From positions 10,899,008-10,963,007 of the forward strand of contig CM046350.1 of assembly GCA_025403435.1 (NCBI GenBank): DNA of 64,000 nt. The letters run 5' to 3'. Made by a program: the position numbers and the translations under genes. The DNA comes from Artocarpus heterophyllus. Its lineage: Eukaryota > Streptophyta > Magnoliopsida > Rosales > Moraceae. Under the pieces are notes generated by a model. That model saw only the letters and a program-made list of their open reading frames with translations, had not been told where the DNA came from and searched no databases. Shown here piece by piece: positions 35,720-46,900 of the stretch (positions are counted from its first letter, which is position 1; each line of letters opens with the position of its first letter).

Positions 35720-38080
35720 TGTGACACCCGTTATTCTCCTAACGGGTATTGAGGTAATTAAATTAATTTTTAATGTATAAAAAAAATTGCTTCATTTAAA
35801 TTTATTTTATAATATTTATTTTTATCTATTTTTAAGTTTTCTAAAATTCTCCTATATTTATTTAGTATGATTACTAAAAAGCCTTAGAACTTCTAATAAA
35901 TCTCAAAAATGTCATATTGGCATTATGTGTGTTAAAGTCTTTAGATGAGACATAAGGATATCTTTTCCAACTACTCTTGACCCTCATTTTCTTTATTTCC
36001 TCCGTGACATGCTTCAACATGTCTCCTCTATAATTGTTTCTATCACTTCTCTTCAAAGACTTCATCTTTTCTTCCTTTCTCTTCCACGGTTCCCACACTC
36101 TTCTTCTTATTTCTTTGCTGAAGCAAAATACTTAGAGAACTTCTTCAAGGCAGCCATAAAAATCAGCCACGATCACCTCCATTTGAGTAAGAATTTCAGT
36201 CATACCGAAGTAAAGGAACTTGTTTTGAAGCCATTTCAAGCTTCCAACTAACCATAATCCGAGGTTAGAATCTTATGAACAAATTTAGTCTTTCATTTAT
36301 AAATTTTCTTTTATACTAAAGGATTATTCAAATTTGCGTTCTTAAACCTAAGTATATGTTTGTTGCTATTTTGGAGCATATGTATGAAGTCTAAGTGTAT
36401 ATGCCCTAGACAGAAAATTTATATTGTTAAACTTTGTAATACCTCTATGGGCAGTGGTTATTTCTTGAAATTCTAAGATTAAATTAAAATGAATTTTATG
36501 AATTGGTTTGCATATTTGAAAAGTAGCATCCTAGGCTTTCTAACGAGCTATCATAAACCTAAATCGGAGTTGTGTTTTATTTTCTAAGAATTATTCAATT
36601 TTTGTATTGGAAACTAGTAAATCTGCCAGTTTGTTATGGTATACCAGCTGCTAACCTGAACCAAGAACCCATCTTTGCTCACCACCTAATTCTTTAATGT
36701 CTTGCAACCTTTCCAATATTATCCTAAGTGATTGATGAATCTTATTAGGGACTAAAACATATAGATTACTTGTTCACATTTTATATTGTGTTAAGACAAA
36801 TATTGTTTACTGTGGTATTCAAAAGAGATTTATATAAAAGCTTTAATGGCATACTAGTAAGATAGGTTTACACATTATTTATTTATGAATGTAGTTGTAT
36901 GTTGTGCTTTAGTTTTAATTGTCCTTATGCACGCCTTAGGATCAAGGGAGTATGGAGCTAACGTTAATTGATTCCAGGATTAAGAGACTGTTGATAAGCT
37001 TAAAAGGTAGGGATTCTATTACTCATCTTTTGTGAGGTTTTTATAGAATTAAAATTGCTTGTTTTGCCGCAATATATATATATCTATGTTGAACTGATAT
37101 TATATGATTATCACATATGAAACTATGACATGGACTCGTCTTGTATTGTACGGCGAGGAACATAATGAATTGACACATGTTATAAATTGAGAAGCATGGT
37201 TAGGAAAACTAACTCTATTGATAATGATTCAATATAGAGAAATTGTGAGACATGAAGAGGGCGACGGTTACGTCCTTGGGCATGAATACCCTAAAAGGTA
37301 AAATAGGGGGAAGGCGATGACGCTTCCTTGGGTTGAAAGTCCCAGAACACACTGTACAGGAATCGATTTGGTGAGGACTCGGGGCTTGATGTCCCCTCAC
37401 CGGAACACCCTTGGAATGTTTATAGGGTGATCAAGTGCGCCCATTTGGGTTTCGATGAGTTGAGTGATACTCAATTTAACATGGATACCTAGGAACAATG
37501 ATGATTGGTAATATTTGTATAAATGTGTAATTATGACACTTGGTAATGATTAACTACGGTATCCATAAGATGTGATCATAATAAACCTCATAATCTGGAA
37601 TATGATGTGACTTACTAACCATGCAGATTTTAATGTGGTAATGATAAAAACCTAAAGGTGGGTAATGGCTTTCTCTACTGAGCATAGTGTTGCTCATTCC
37701 CTTATGTTTATATCTTTTCAGGACTCACTAAGTGTGAGGTGGCTACGAGAAATATAGTTGAGGAAGTGATGTAGCTATATTACATTGGGACTGCTTCAAT
37801 CGTTGAGAATGTTCTTCATGATAATGTAAGCATCAATTGTTACTTTCTGTGACTGTATTACAATGTGTTGAGGGTTAAAATGATGATGACAACAGTTTAT
37901 ATTATTAAATTTAAGGTGCTACATTAAAACTGTGGTTTATTTATCGTTTATATTTTTATTTTTGAGTTGAGAGTTTTTATTTAAGTCCCGGGCAAATTTT
38001 AATTTTTAAGGTTTTACTTTTATTATTTATTTTTATTTTATCTCATTAAAAACTGTTAACCCCCATATAGGGGCGTTACA
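35720..38080 (+). repeat. 5' LTR of the LOG-carrying element
   Basis: The 2361-bp repeat is apparently identical to 42340-44700 at a constant offset of 6620. Its ends are TGTGACACC and CGTTACA. Confidence 0.95.
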
Positions 38081-39569
38081 GAATTTTTGGTATCAGAGCC
38101 TAGGTTCGGTTAACCTAGGGAGTGTAGCACCACTTTAAAAAAAATATATTTTTGAGATGGTTTTGAAGCTGAATTTTTATTGTCATCATCAAAATGAACC
38201 TTCACATTGATTTATACAGTCTAGAAGGATGTAACATGGAAAGGCCATAGAATGAAAATATCAATAGTTATATGAGTACAATAATTTTATAGAAGGAAAG
38301 TATTAATAGTTATAAGGGAATGATAATTATATGGAATGAGTTTATAAGTAGATTGCTTATGAGAGATTCGTATAATATTATGATCTATAAGCATATCTAA
38401 TTCGTATAAACGATGAGAAATTCGTATAGATAGGAGGATTTAAAAGCCTTTTGTCTCGTGAAAAACAATGAGAAATATAAGGCTTGATTTATTGATTTTA
38501 AAGTTTGACATAGATATGCCAAATTTTTCGTAATTGATTCAAACCTAAGTAATGATTATGTGTGGATTCGATGGAGCACATAAGTGTCAATAACTTTTCT
38601 TGAAAGTTCTATTTATTTGAGGAATATGATATAAGTTGGGAATCATGGTATTGAATCATGAGAGAGATAAATGTTAGACTTTTGGTCTGTTGAGACTGTG
38701 TAAAGTCTAGAATGCATGAATCTCAAAATTGGAATATTTTGTTACGTACATTGTATTTAAGTGTATCAGTGAATCTTTTGGTTACCTAAGGTTTTGTTAT
38801 ATGAGAAAATTATATATTGTATGAGTAGAATTGTGGGGATTGTAGATGTTCTTAAGTAGTAACATCTAGTGTCTTTGTTCATTGATATGGTCTACGTTGA
38901 AAGACGTAAATCGTATTGATTTTAAGGTTAGTCACATTCTAAACCCTTGGTAGTAATGATGATGAATCCATTGATAGATGTTGAGTATTAGGAATAACAT
39001 ATCGGTGTATGTATTGTTCAATAAGGTTTTGATTAAAACAAAATTATTTGAGTTGCTGGAGGATTATGTTGTTATGAAATGATTTTAAATATCATTCAGG
39101 AAGATCCTTGTTGTCGTTAAATTAGATTTGTTGTTTATAGTCAACTTTATCTATAGTGGGCTTTGAATTGGGTTTAAGATTCATACGAATTGGTTTTCAA
39201 TTTTATGTTTGTTATTTAACTCGTTCTAAATGTGTTAAGGCCGAAACAACCTGACCATTTTCAACTAAGAACATTTGGGCCTAGTTCAAATCTTAAATCA
39301 GTTTGATTCACACTGTCTCTCTCACGTGATCTCTATACGTGTCATATACAGTGGTTTAATCATTGTTTACATATACGTTTACTGTGCATAGGAGCTTATT
39401 TCTCCGAGTTCACTTTTTCTCTCTTAATTTGTTATTTTCTCTCTAAATCGCAAATCCTCTTCTTTTTCATTAGAAATTCTTCTTTTCCTCTAAAAGAAGA
39501 AGGAATTCTAGGATTCTGGAATTTACTATCTTAATTTTTCCTTTCTATTTACTCTTCTTTCATCTCATC
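38081..39569 (+). other. Untranslated leader of the LOG-carrying element
   Basis: The leader runs from the primer binding site to the first cargo reading frame and is AT-rich without long open frames. I looked for gag and protease motifs (CCHC knuckle, DSGA) and found none. The last 250 bases become CT-rich (about 39400-39560), like a plant 5' leader. This may mean that untranslated host sequence was captured with the cargo. Confidence 0.6.
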
Positions 39570-40091
39570 ATGGACCCAAAGTACCAACACCTGAGAAAGT
39601 ATTTCCCATCACTCTCCCAAAAGATTCTCAGAAAGAAATACAAGGCTAGAATTACTCGGTTGTAGATTCTTATGCGTTTTGGCATCACTTGTGATGTGAG
39701 AATGCTGATAGAGGGGAAGATTCGTCCGAGTGACTTTAGTCAAGATGTCGGTTTACCAGGAACAGGTACCAGTCGTAGTGCAATGAAAAGAAGAGCTCGT
39801 GCCATCGTGGTCACTTGTAACAAATGTGGAAGACAAAATTGTAACGGTAAATGTACTTCACCTGGTTATATGTCTACGAATAGAGAGGATAAAATAAGGT
39901 TTTGTAGGGATGGACTTTCAAAGGAGAACTTGGATAGCATTCATCCTCCTCTCCACGGTCACCCTAGTGGATATGTTCAAGGAGCTATTTTTAAACTCTG
40001 GCCTAAATTTTATACAGAAAGACAACGCCTCAGGAATATGGTATTTCTAGATCCTGTTTGTCAAGCCATAAGAAAACTGGATGGGGAATAA
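39570..40091 (+). pseudogene. Cys-cluster cargo reading frame of unknown function, one in-frame stop
   Basis: From ATG 39570 the frame runs 31 codons to a TAG at 39663-39665 and then stays open to 40089-40091. An inner ATG at 39672 gives 139 aa. The product is basic (KRRARAI) just before a cluster C-x2-C-x4-C-x3-C (TCNKCGRQNCNGKC, from 39813), followed by PGYMSTNREDKIRFC and a C-terminal half rich in aromatic and basic residues. Such a layout would fit a small zinc-binding nucleic-acid-binding protein, but I do not recognise the family. The frame lies 605 bases ahead of the LOG-like frame in the same element. Whether the TAG is a lesion, is read through, or is bypassed by starting at 39672 cannot be told. 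Confidence 0.55.
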
Positions 40092-40695
40092 GTCATCGCT
40101 CTATAAAGGTTATTTAGTCTTTACTTATTTGAAGCAGTTTTAGCTGATGTTCAACAGTTTGTGTTTTTCTTTTACTCAGAATATTTGCTTTTGTGTTTGA
40201 AATAATTGTGATTATTAGATTGATACAGTAAGTGTTAATATCTTATTTAATTTATGATTTTCTTAAATATATATATAATAAAATATATTATCTTATCAGA
40301 CACGTTACATACGGTACAGTAATATGTTTGAATTTTGAAAAGCTTATCCAGATATTTCAAGATTTGTGTCTCAAATTTCAAAAGTTCTACAGTATTTGTC
40401 GTTTATATTAAATTTCTAGACTTGGTGTATATTTGTCAAAAAGTCTACAGTTGTGTCAAGAGGGTCTTTTGTCGAATTGTTCTCAATTGTCAAAAGTTAT
40501 ACAATTAGAGTCTAATCTTTTTCAAAAAGTGAATCAGATTTTCTGTAAACTATCAATCACCTTATCTTACTTTCTTATCCGCACAAGATTTTGTTTAAAT
40601 CTTTGGATTACCTTTTCATTACCTACTCGTCTATCTCTTTAGCCCTTTTTGTATATTTCTCATCTTTAAAATCTCATGTAGAACCCGAAGTCTAA

Positions 40696-41385
40696 GTGGA
40701 GCAGACATTAAGCAACCACTTCTATAAACCAAATATGTCTACCTCCCAGTCCACGAAGAAAATAAAGAATGTCTGTGTCTTTTGTGGTTCCAGCCTTGGA
40801 AAAGATAAAGCTTATTTAGAAGCTGCAAATCACTTAGGGCAAGTCCTAGCACACAAGAAGATTAACATAATCTATGGGGGTGGTAGTATAAAAATGATGG
40901 TAAATATGGCACTAGCAGCTAGGTCTAGCGACGCTACTGATGTAAGAATTTGGCCTCATATTCCAGTTGAAGGAAACCTTTGTAAGGAAGCCATAGGTAA
41001 GGGAGAAGGAGTCAGGAGTATCCCTAAAAATTTTAAAGACATAATCTATAATTCTGATGCTTTTATAGCATTACCTGGTGGTCTAGGTACTCTTGAGGAA
41101 ATATTTATAGTTGCTTGTGGGCAATTGTTGGGCTTTTATTCCAAACCTTTGGGACTGCTGAACGTAAAGGGTTTTTATGACGGTCTTTTGAAATTTCTAG
41201 ATTACGCTGTGGAAGAAAACATCACTACAGAATCGGAGAGACAAATCTTTGTCACTGCTCCAACAGCTGAGGAATTGATAGATAAAATGCAAATCATACA
41301 TCCAGAATCCGACACTGCAACATCCAAGCTTGAATGGGAAAGGGAAAGCCGGGAGCGGCCAATTGATTTGAATCTCCATCTGTAA
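40696..41385 (+). CDS. LOG-like protein (cytokinin riboside 5'-monophosphate phosphoribohydrolase family) inside an LTR element
   Basis: LOG enzymes release active cytokinin from its riboside monophosphate. This intact, intronless frame encodes 229 aa (216 from the second Met at 40735, which begins nearer the family start). Family features are NVCVFCGSS (25-33), IIYGGGSI (58-65), SDAFIALPGGLGTLEE (120-135), KPLGLLNVKGFYDGLLKFLD (150-169), VTAPTAEELI (186-195) and the plant-type C-terminal SKLEWERE. Plant LOG genes normally have several introns, so their absence suggests capture through mRNA. The MHxRKAxM block just before SDAF, which carries a catalytic Arg, is replaced here (IPKNFKDIIYN), and PGGYGT reads PGGLGT. 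Classical LOG activity is therefore doubtful. The C-terminus ends IDLNLHL, an EAR-like motif. Confidence 0.85.
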   Translation: MEQTLSNHFYKPNMSTSQSTKKIKNVCVFCGSSLGKDKAYLEAANHLGQVLAHKKINIIYGGGSIKMMVNMALAARSSDATDVRIWPHIPVEGNLCKEAIGKGEGVRSIPKNFKDIIYNSDAFIALPGGLGTLEEIFIVACGQLLGFYSKPLGLLNVKGFYDGLLKFLDYAVEENITTESERQIFVTAPTAEELIDKMQIIHPESDTATSKLEWERESRERPIDLNLHL

Positions 41386-42339
41386 TCTTTTTGTTTTATC
41401 TTTGGCATGTAGGCATGTGTGTCCGTATTTCGTGTGTTACGAATAACCGTTTGCCTTGTATTCTGTGTTTCTTGTGGTACGTTGTTGTTCAATCTTTTAG
41501 ATTCATTGAGCCTAATGCCGGGATGGCTGGATACGGAGTACTTGATGCTCTCGAAACGCATCCTTCTTAAGGTCCGATCTTTTGTTTATCGATGTTTTTG
41601 TATCCTATAAGCATGTATGATATGGATAGCTGGTATACGGAGTGCCTTGTACTCTCGAAACGTATCCGTATCATGTTTGTAATGTGTAATATTCTGTTAA
41701 TATTATGTGGAAGTACCAGAGTCAGTTATGGGGATATTCCATATGAAATATGAGTATATTATTTGGGTTGAATGTTTGTGTCATGAGGATAGCTGTTTAA
41801 TGAAAAATATGTCGGGTATGTTTGCAACTCTGAGATTCCGTTTAATATCTCTATGAGTAAGTTTAATGTATAGTTTTGAATAAAAGTGTTTGTGATATAT
41901 GTTTTATGATTATGTTTTAGTTTATTAGTTGAGGTATGAAATCAAATATATTTGACTTTTCCTTACTCAAAAAGGAAAAGGAACCTAAAGATGAAGTATA
42001 TAAAATTTCTCTGGTAATCTCCTTAAATGTGATTGTAAATCACAGTCCATGGACAATGAAGGACTGGAATCATGATATGGTCAATATGTAGGCCTGATCA
42101 GATTCTTAGACTATTATACGGTGTTATAAGTTGAAACTTGTCAGAAATACTCTCATTGAGGGATTTAGGAGTAAGATTTATTATGCAAGTAAATAAGTGG
42201 AGATACGATAACTTAAATTTGGAGGACAAACAATATTAACGGTTTAGACTCAGAATTGGAATCATAGTGGAATCATAATTTTTACTAGTATTACTAGAAT
42301 TGAAATTTCGAGGACGAAATTTCTTTAAGGGGGTAGAGC
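41386..42339 (+). other. 3' untranslated part of the LOG-carrying element
   Basis: No open frame of note is present. Two imperfect copies of a 45-50-bp block, TACGGAGTNCTTGNNCTCTCGAAACG, occur at about 41531-41567 and 41637-41670. The end carries the TTTCGAGGACGAAATTTC box (42306-42323) and the polypurine tract. Confidence 0.6.
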
Positions 42340-44700
42340 TGTGACACCCGTTATTCTCCTAACGGGTATTGAGGTAATTAAATTAATTTTTAATGTATAA
42401 AAAAAATTGCTTCATTTAAATTTATTTTATAATATTTATTTTTATCTATTTTTAAGTTTTCTAAAATTCTCCTATATTTATTTAGTATGATTACTAAAAA
42501 GCCTTAGAACTTCTAATAAATCTCAAAAATGTCATATTGGCATTATGTGTGTTAAAGTCTTTAGATGAGACATAAGGATATCTTTTCCAACTACTCTTGA
42601 CCCTCATTTTCTTTATTTCCTCCGTGACATGCTTCAACATGTCTCCTCTATAATTGTTTCTATCACTTCTCTTCAAAGACTTCATCTTTTCTTCCTTTCT
42701 CTTCCACGGTTCCCACACTCTTCTTCTTATTTCTTTGCTGAAGCAAAATACTTAGAGAACTTCTTCAAGGCAGCCATAAAAATCAGCCACGATCACCTCC
42801 ATTTGAGTAAGAATTTCAGTCATACCGAAGTAAAGGAACTTGTTTTGAAGCCATTTCAAGCTTCCAACTAACCATAATCCGAGGTTAGAATCTTATGAAC
42901 AAATTTAGTCTTTCATTTATAAATTTTCTTTTATACTAAAGGATTATTCAAATTTGCGTTCTTAAACCTAAGTATATGTTTGTTGCTATTTTGGAGCATA
43001 TGTATGAAGTCTAAGTGTATATGCCCTAGACAGAAAATTTATATTGTTAAACTTTGTAATACCTCTATGGGCAGTGGTTATTTCTTGAAATTCTAAGATT
43101 AAATTAAAATGAATTTTATGAATTGGTTTGCATATTTGAAAAGTAGCATCCTAGGCTTTCTAACGAGCTATCATAAACCTAAATCGGAGTTGTGTTTTAT
43201 TTTCTAAGAATTATTCAATTTTTGTATTGGAAACTAGTAAATCTGCCAGTTTGTTATGGTATACCAGCTGCTAACCTGAACCAAGAACCCATCTTTGCTC
43301 ACCACCTAATTCTTTAATGTCTTGCAACCTTTCCAATATTATCCTAAGTGATTGATGAATCTTATTAGGGACTAAAACATATAGATTACTTGTTCACATT
43401 TTATATTGTGTTAAGACAAATATTGTTTACTGTGGTATTCAAAAGAGATTTATATAAAAGCTTTAATGGCATACTAGTAAGATAGGTTTACACATTATTT
43501 ATTTATGAATGTAGTTGTATGTTGTGCTTTAGTTTTAATTGTCCTTATGCACGCCTTAGGATCAAGGGAGTATGGAGCTAACGTTAATTGATTCCAGGAT
43601 TAAGAGACTGTTGATAAGCTTAAAAGGTAGGGATTCTATTACTCATCTTTTGTGAGGTTTTTATAGAATTAAAATTGCTTGTTTTGCCGCAATATATATA
43701 TATCTATGTTGAACTGATATTATATGATTATCACATATGAAACTATGACATGGACTCGTCTTGTATTGTACGGCGAGGAACATAATGAATTGACACATGT
43801 TATAAATTGAGAAGCATGGTTAGGAAAACTAACTCTATTGATAATGATTCAATATAGAGAAATTGTGAGACATGAAGAGGGCGACGGTTACGTCCTTGGG
43901 CATGAATACCCTAAAAGGTAAAATAGGGGGAAGGCGATGACGCTTCCTTGGGTTGAAAGTCCCAGAACACACTGTACAGGAATCGATTTGGTGAGGACTC
44001 GGGGCTTGATGTCCCCTCACCGGAACACCCTTGGAATGTTTATAGGGTGATCAAGTGCGCCCATTTGGGTTTCGATGAGTTGAGTGATACTCAATTTAAC
44101 ATGGATACCTAGGAACAATGATGATTGGTAATATTTGTATAAATGTGTAATTATGACACTTGGTAATGATTAACTACGGTATCCATAAGATGTGATCATA
44201 ATAAACCTCATAATCTGGAATATGATGTGACTTACTAACCATGCAGATTTTAATGTGGTAATGATAAAAACCTAAAGGTGGGTAATGGCTTTCTCTACTG
44301 AGCATAGTGTTGCTCATTCCCTTATGTTTATATCTTTTCAGGACTCACTAAGTGTGAGGTGGCTACGAGAAATATAGTTGAGGAAGTGATGTAGCTATAT
44401 TACATTGGGACTGCTTCAATCGTTGAGAATGTTCTTCATGATAATGTAAGCATCAATTGTTACTTTCTGTGACTGTATTACAATGTGTTGAGGGTTAAAA
44501 TGATGATGACAACAGTTTATATTATTAAATTTAAGGTGCTACATTAAAACTGTGGTTTATTTATCGTTTATATTTTTATTTTTGAGTTGAGAGTTTTTAT
44601 TTAAGTCCCGGGCAAATTTTAATTTTTAAGGTTTTACTTTTATTATTTATTTTTATTTTATCTCATTAAAAACTGTTAACCCCCATATAGGGGCGTTACA
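42340..44700 (+). repeat. 3' LTR of the LOG-carrying element
   Basis: The 2361-bp partner of 35720-38080 directly follows the polypurine tract at 42324-42339 and precedes the target duplication GGGCA. Confidence 0.95.
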
Positions 44701-44733
44701 GGGCATAGTCTACCTGTAAATTCACACAATATT

Positions 44734-45126
44734 TGTAACGCCTCAACCCACATGGGCCCACTTAATAGAATTTCGGCATAGTCAGGTCTTATACTCGTTT
44801 CTTATATGTACTGTCTCCTATAGGCACCTAGTAGTCCTCACGGATTTCTTTCGTATCCTCCAACACTTGGACCCAAGACCTCCCTGCTCATAAAGTTCTT
44901 AAGTGAAGTGTTGGTACAAGTTGATTTTAAATGTCAATTGGTACTGACACTCGACTTAAAAACCTTACGAGTACGGAAATCTTGGGTTCAAGTGTCGGGG
45001 GACGCGGAAGAAAACTCTGAGGGCTACTAGGTGCCCATAGGAGACAATACATATAAGGAAAGAATATAAGACCCGACTATGCTGGGGTCTCGAAAGATAG
45101 GCACCATGCAGGGTTAAGGTGTTACA
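44734..45126. mobile_element. MITE-like element with long terminal inverted repeats
   Basis: TGTAACGCCTCAACCC at the left end is answered by GGGTTAAGGTGTTACA at the right end. The inverted homology continues for about 150 bases on each side, for example CTCCTATAGGCACCTAGTAG versus CTACTAGGTGCCCATAGGAG. The spacer in the middle (about 44900-44960) is also weakly symmetric. There is no coding capacity. No target duplication is obvious. It lies only 33 bases from the LOG-carrying element. Confidence 0.8.
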
Positions 45127-45837
45127 CTATTTCACTAAAAGATGAAGAGTTCAAATCCCCTCACTCCTAAGTTCCAAAAAAAAGTATGGCCATATTTAGA
45201 AAAAACTTATAATTGTATTTAGAAAAGATATTTAAAAATATTCAATTCTTAATTTTTCTTACTTAATTTGAGAGGTAAATTTTATTTTTTTAGCGTAAAT
45301 TATCTATTCGCTCTTAAAACTCTTCCAAATAAGGTGAAATATATTTTATCGTATAAATTAGAGCAACTTTTGGAAGAATCTCGAAGGCGACCTTAAATGA
45401 TATCTATTTTTACCATTATATCCTTAAAATGTTTAGCGATCGAAGGGATGCGTATGTAAAACCCTAATGTTTACACAATATATAAGCACTTGAAAAACAC
45501 ACATAACTCGATCTTGCATTCTTTGTATCCCTCTTTTTTCTTATGTGTCAAAACTACACCTCGATTTTACGAGCATTCTTCATTCTTTGCTCCGTTACTA
45601 CTCAACAATTAAAAGTCGATATGAATATTGAGCCTTCAATGGCTAATATGAATATCCGTAAAGCTCTTTCTTTTCATCTAATCTCCAAAATTTTCCTTTT
45701 ATCTTCATTTTGATTCTTAATTTCCCCCAATTTCATGGCACAAGAAAACCTAATTTTAAAATAACTTTTATCAGAACCCAGCACTCATTATACAAAGGTA
45801 AATATTTTCGTGTAGTTTCATCTTTTATTCAATCATC

Positions 45838-45870
<33 letters not shown>

Positions 45871-46900
45871 AGCAAAAATAAGTGACCATAAAAATGTTCA
45901 TAGTGGATAAACTTGTTCTCATTCTATTTCTCAAAATCTTATATTTTCATTTCTTTTCTCATCTTTTCCCAATATCCAAGGAAGAAAACCCTAATTTACA
46001 TAAACCCTTTATCGAAACTCCGAGTTCATTATATAATAACCATGTTGTGTACTTTCACATTTTTGTCAATCACCGTCGGGAAAAAAAAAATTGCAAAATC
46101 GATCGCCACTAAATGGTCTTGTGCGGAATGAAATCTCTTGAATAGAAGGTAAATACTTATTCATTTTATTTTTTGTTCCCCCCATTGTTGAGCATCTAAT
46201 GCATATAGTTTGTAGAAACTGACTAGACCATTTATGTTCTCTTATTTGTCCATGTAAGTGTTACTAGTCTCTGTTTAATAATTTTTATTTATTTTTTTTT
46301 TCAGAATACCCTTATTAGTTTTAATAATTTCTCTATGTCAAATGTGTATTACAGATCAAGGATCCCATACCATAAGATGATCAAGGGCCCGCGCCTAATG
46401 GTGGATAGACTCTTGAGGTAGAAGATATTCAATTATTTGACCAGAAGATACATTTTTAAGGTTAGTACCTTAGTTTTATTTTTCTCAGATTGCTTACAAA
46501 CTTGTTTTTAGTCTTGTAATCAAAGATTTAATTTTTTGGTAACATTCTCAAACTTACCGTTTATTGCTCATAATTCGTCACGTGGTAAAAACCAACAAAG
46601 TAGAAATTAAAAAAAAAAAAAGAAGGGAGATTGAGATTTAGTTACAATTTTTGGTGAAACAAATTTGGCTTAGATTTAGTTACAATTTCGTGCATGAATA
46701 TATTTATCTCCATCATAATGCGCTAGAAATAATTCCATCCCATTGTGGTCAATTTAGATGTACAAATTGTAGGGATGTGTGAGACTAAGAAGTGAGAAGA
46801 AGGTAGGTGCAATAAAAAAAACCCAAATTTTGCACCATTTGATTTGAAAAAAGACAAATCAAAATTTTGCTTTCTTAATGAAATGGTTAGAAATACATTC
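45127..46900. other. AT-rich intergenic region with eroded duplications
   Basis: Two degenerate tandem copies of a promoter/leader-like block occur at about 45700-45835 and 45955-46080, the second with AAACCCTA-type text (near 45986). A 27-base A run starts near 45840. A tRNA-like tail (GAGTTCAAATCCCCTCAC) is at about 45150-45167. No gene is firmly supported. Confidence 0.45.

Larger units (their letters stand above)
35720..44700 (+). mobile_element. Young non-autonomous LTR retrotransposon carrying a LOG-like gene
   Basis: Two LTRs of exactly 2361 bp (35720-38080 and 42340-44700) start TGTGACACCC and end GGCGTTACA. They are flanked by a perfect target duplication GGGCA (35715-35719 and 44701-44705). 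I saw no difference between the LTRs in the lines I compared. The primer site TGGTATCAGAGC (initiator-Met tRNA) is at 38088-38099, and the polypurine tract (TTTAAGGGGGTAGAGC) precedes the 3' LTR. The TTTCGAGGACGAAATTTC box beside the tract is typical of chromovirus-type Ty3/gypsy elements. The 4.26-kb interior has no gag, protease, integrase or RT. It carries two foreign-looking reading frames (39570-40091 and 40696-41385). It must have been mobilised in trans. Confidence 0.93.

Noticed and set aside
36009..36251. 80-codon frame in the LTR of the LOG-carrying element (also 42629-42871)
   Set aside because: Identical in both LTRs only because the LTRs are identical; no homology seen.
46377..46460. 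ATG ATC AAG GGC CCG start resembling the N-terminus of plant VDAC porins
   Set aside because: Only five residues fit, a stop follows at codon 15, and no later porin exon is visible. It could be a scrap but is not supportable.
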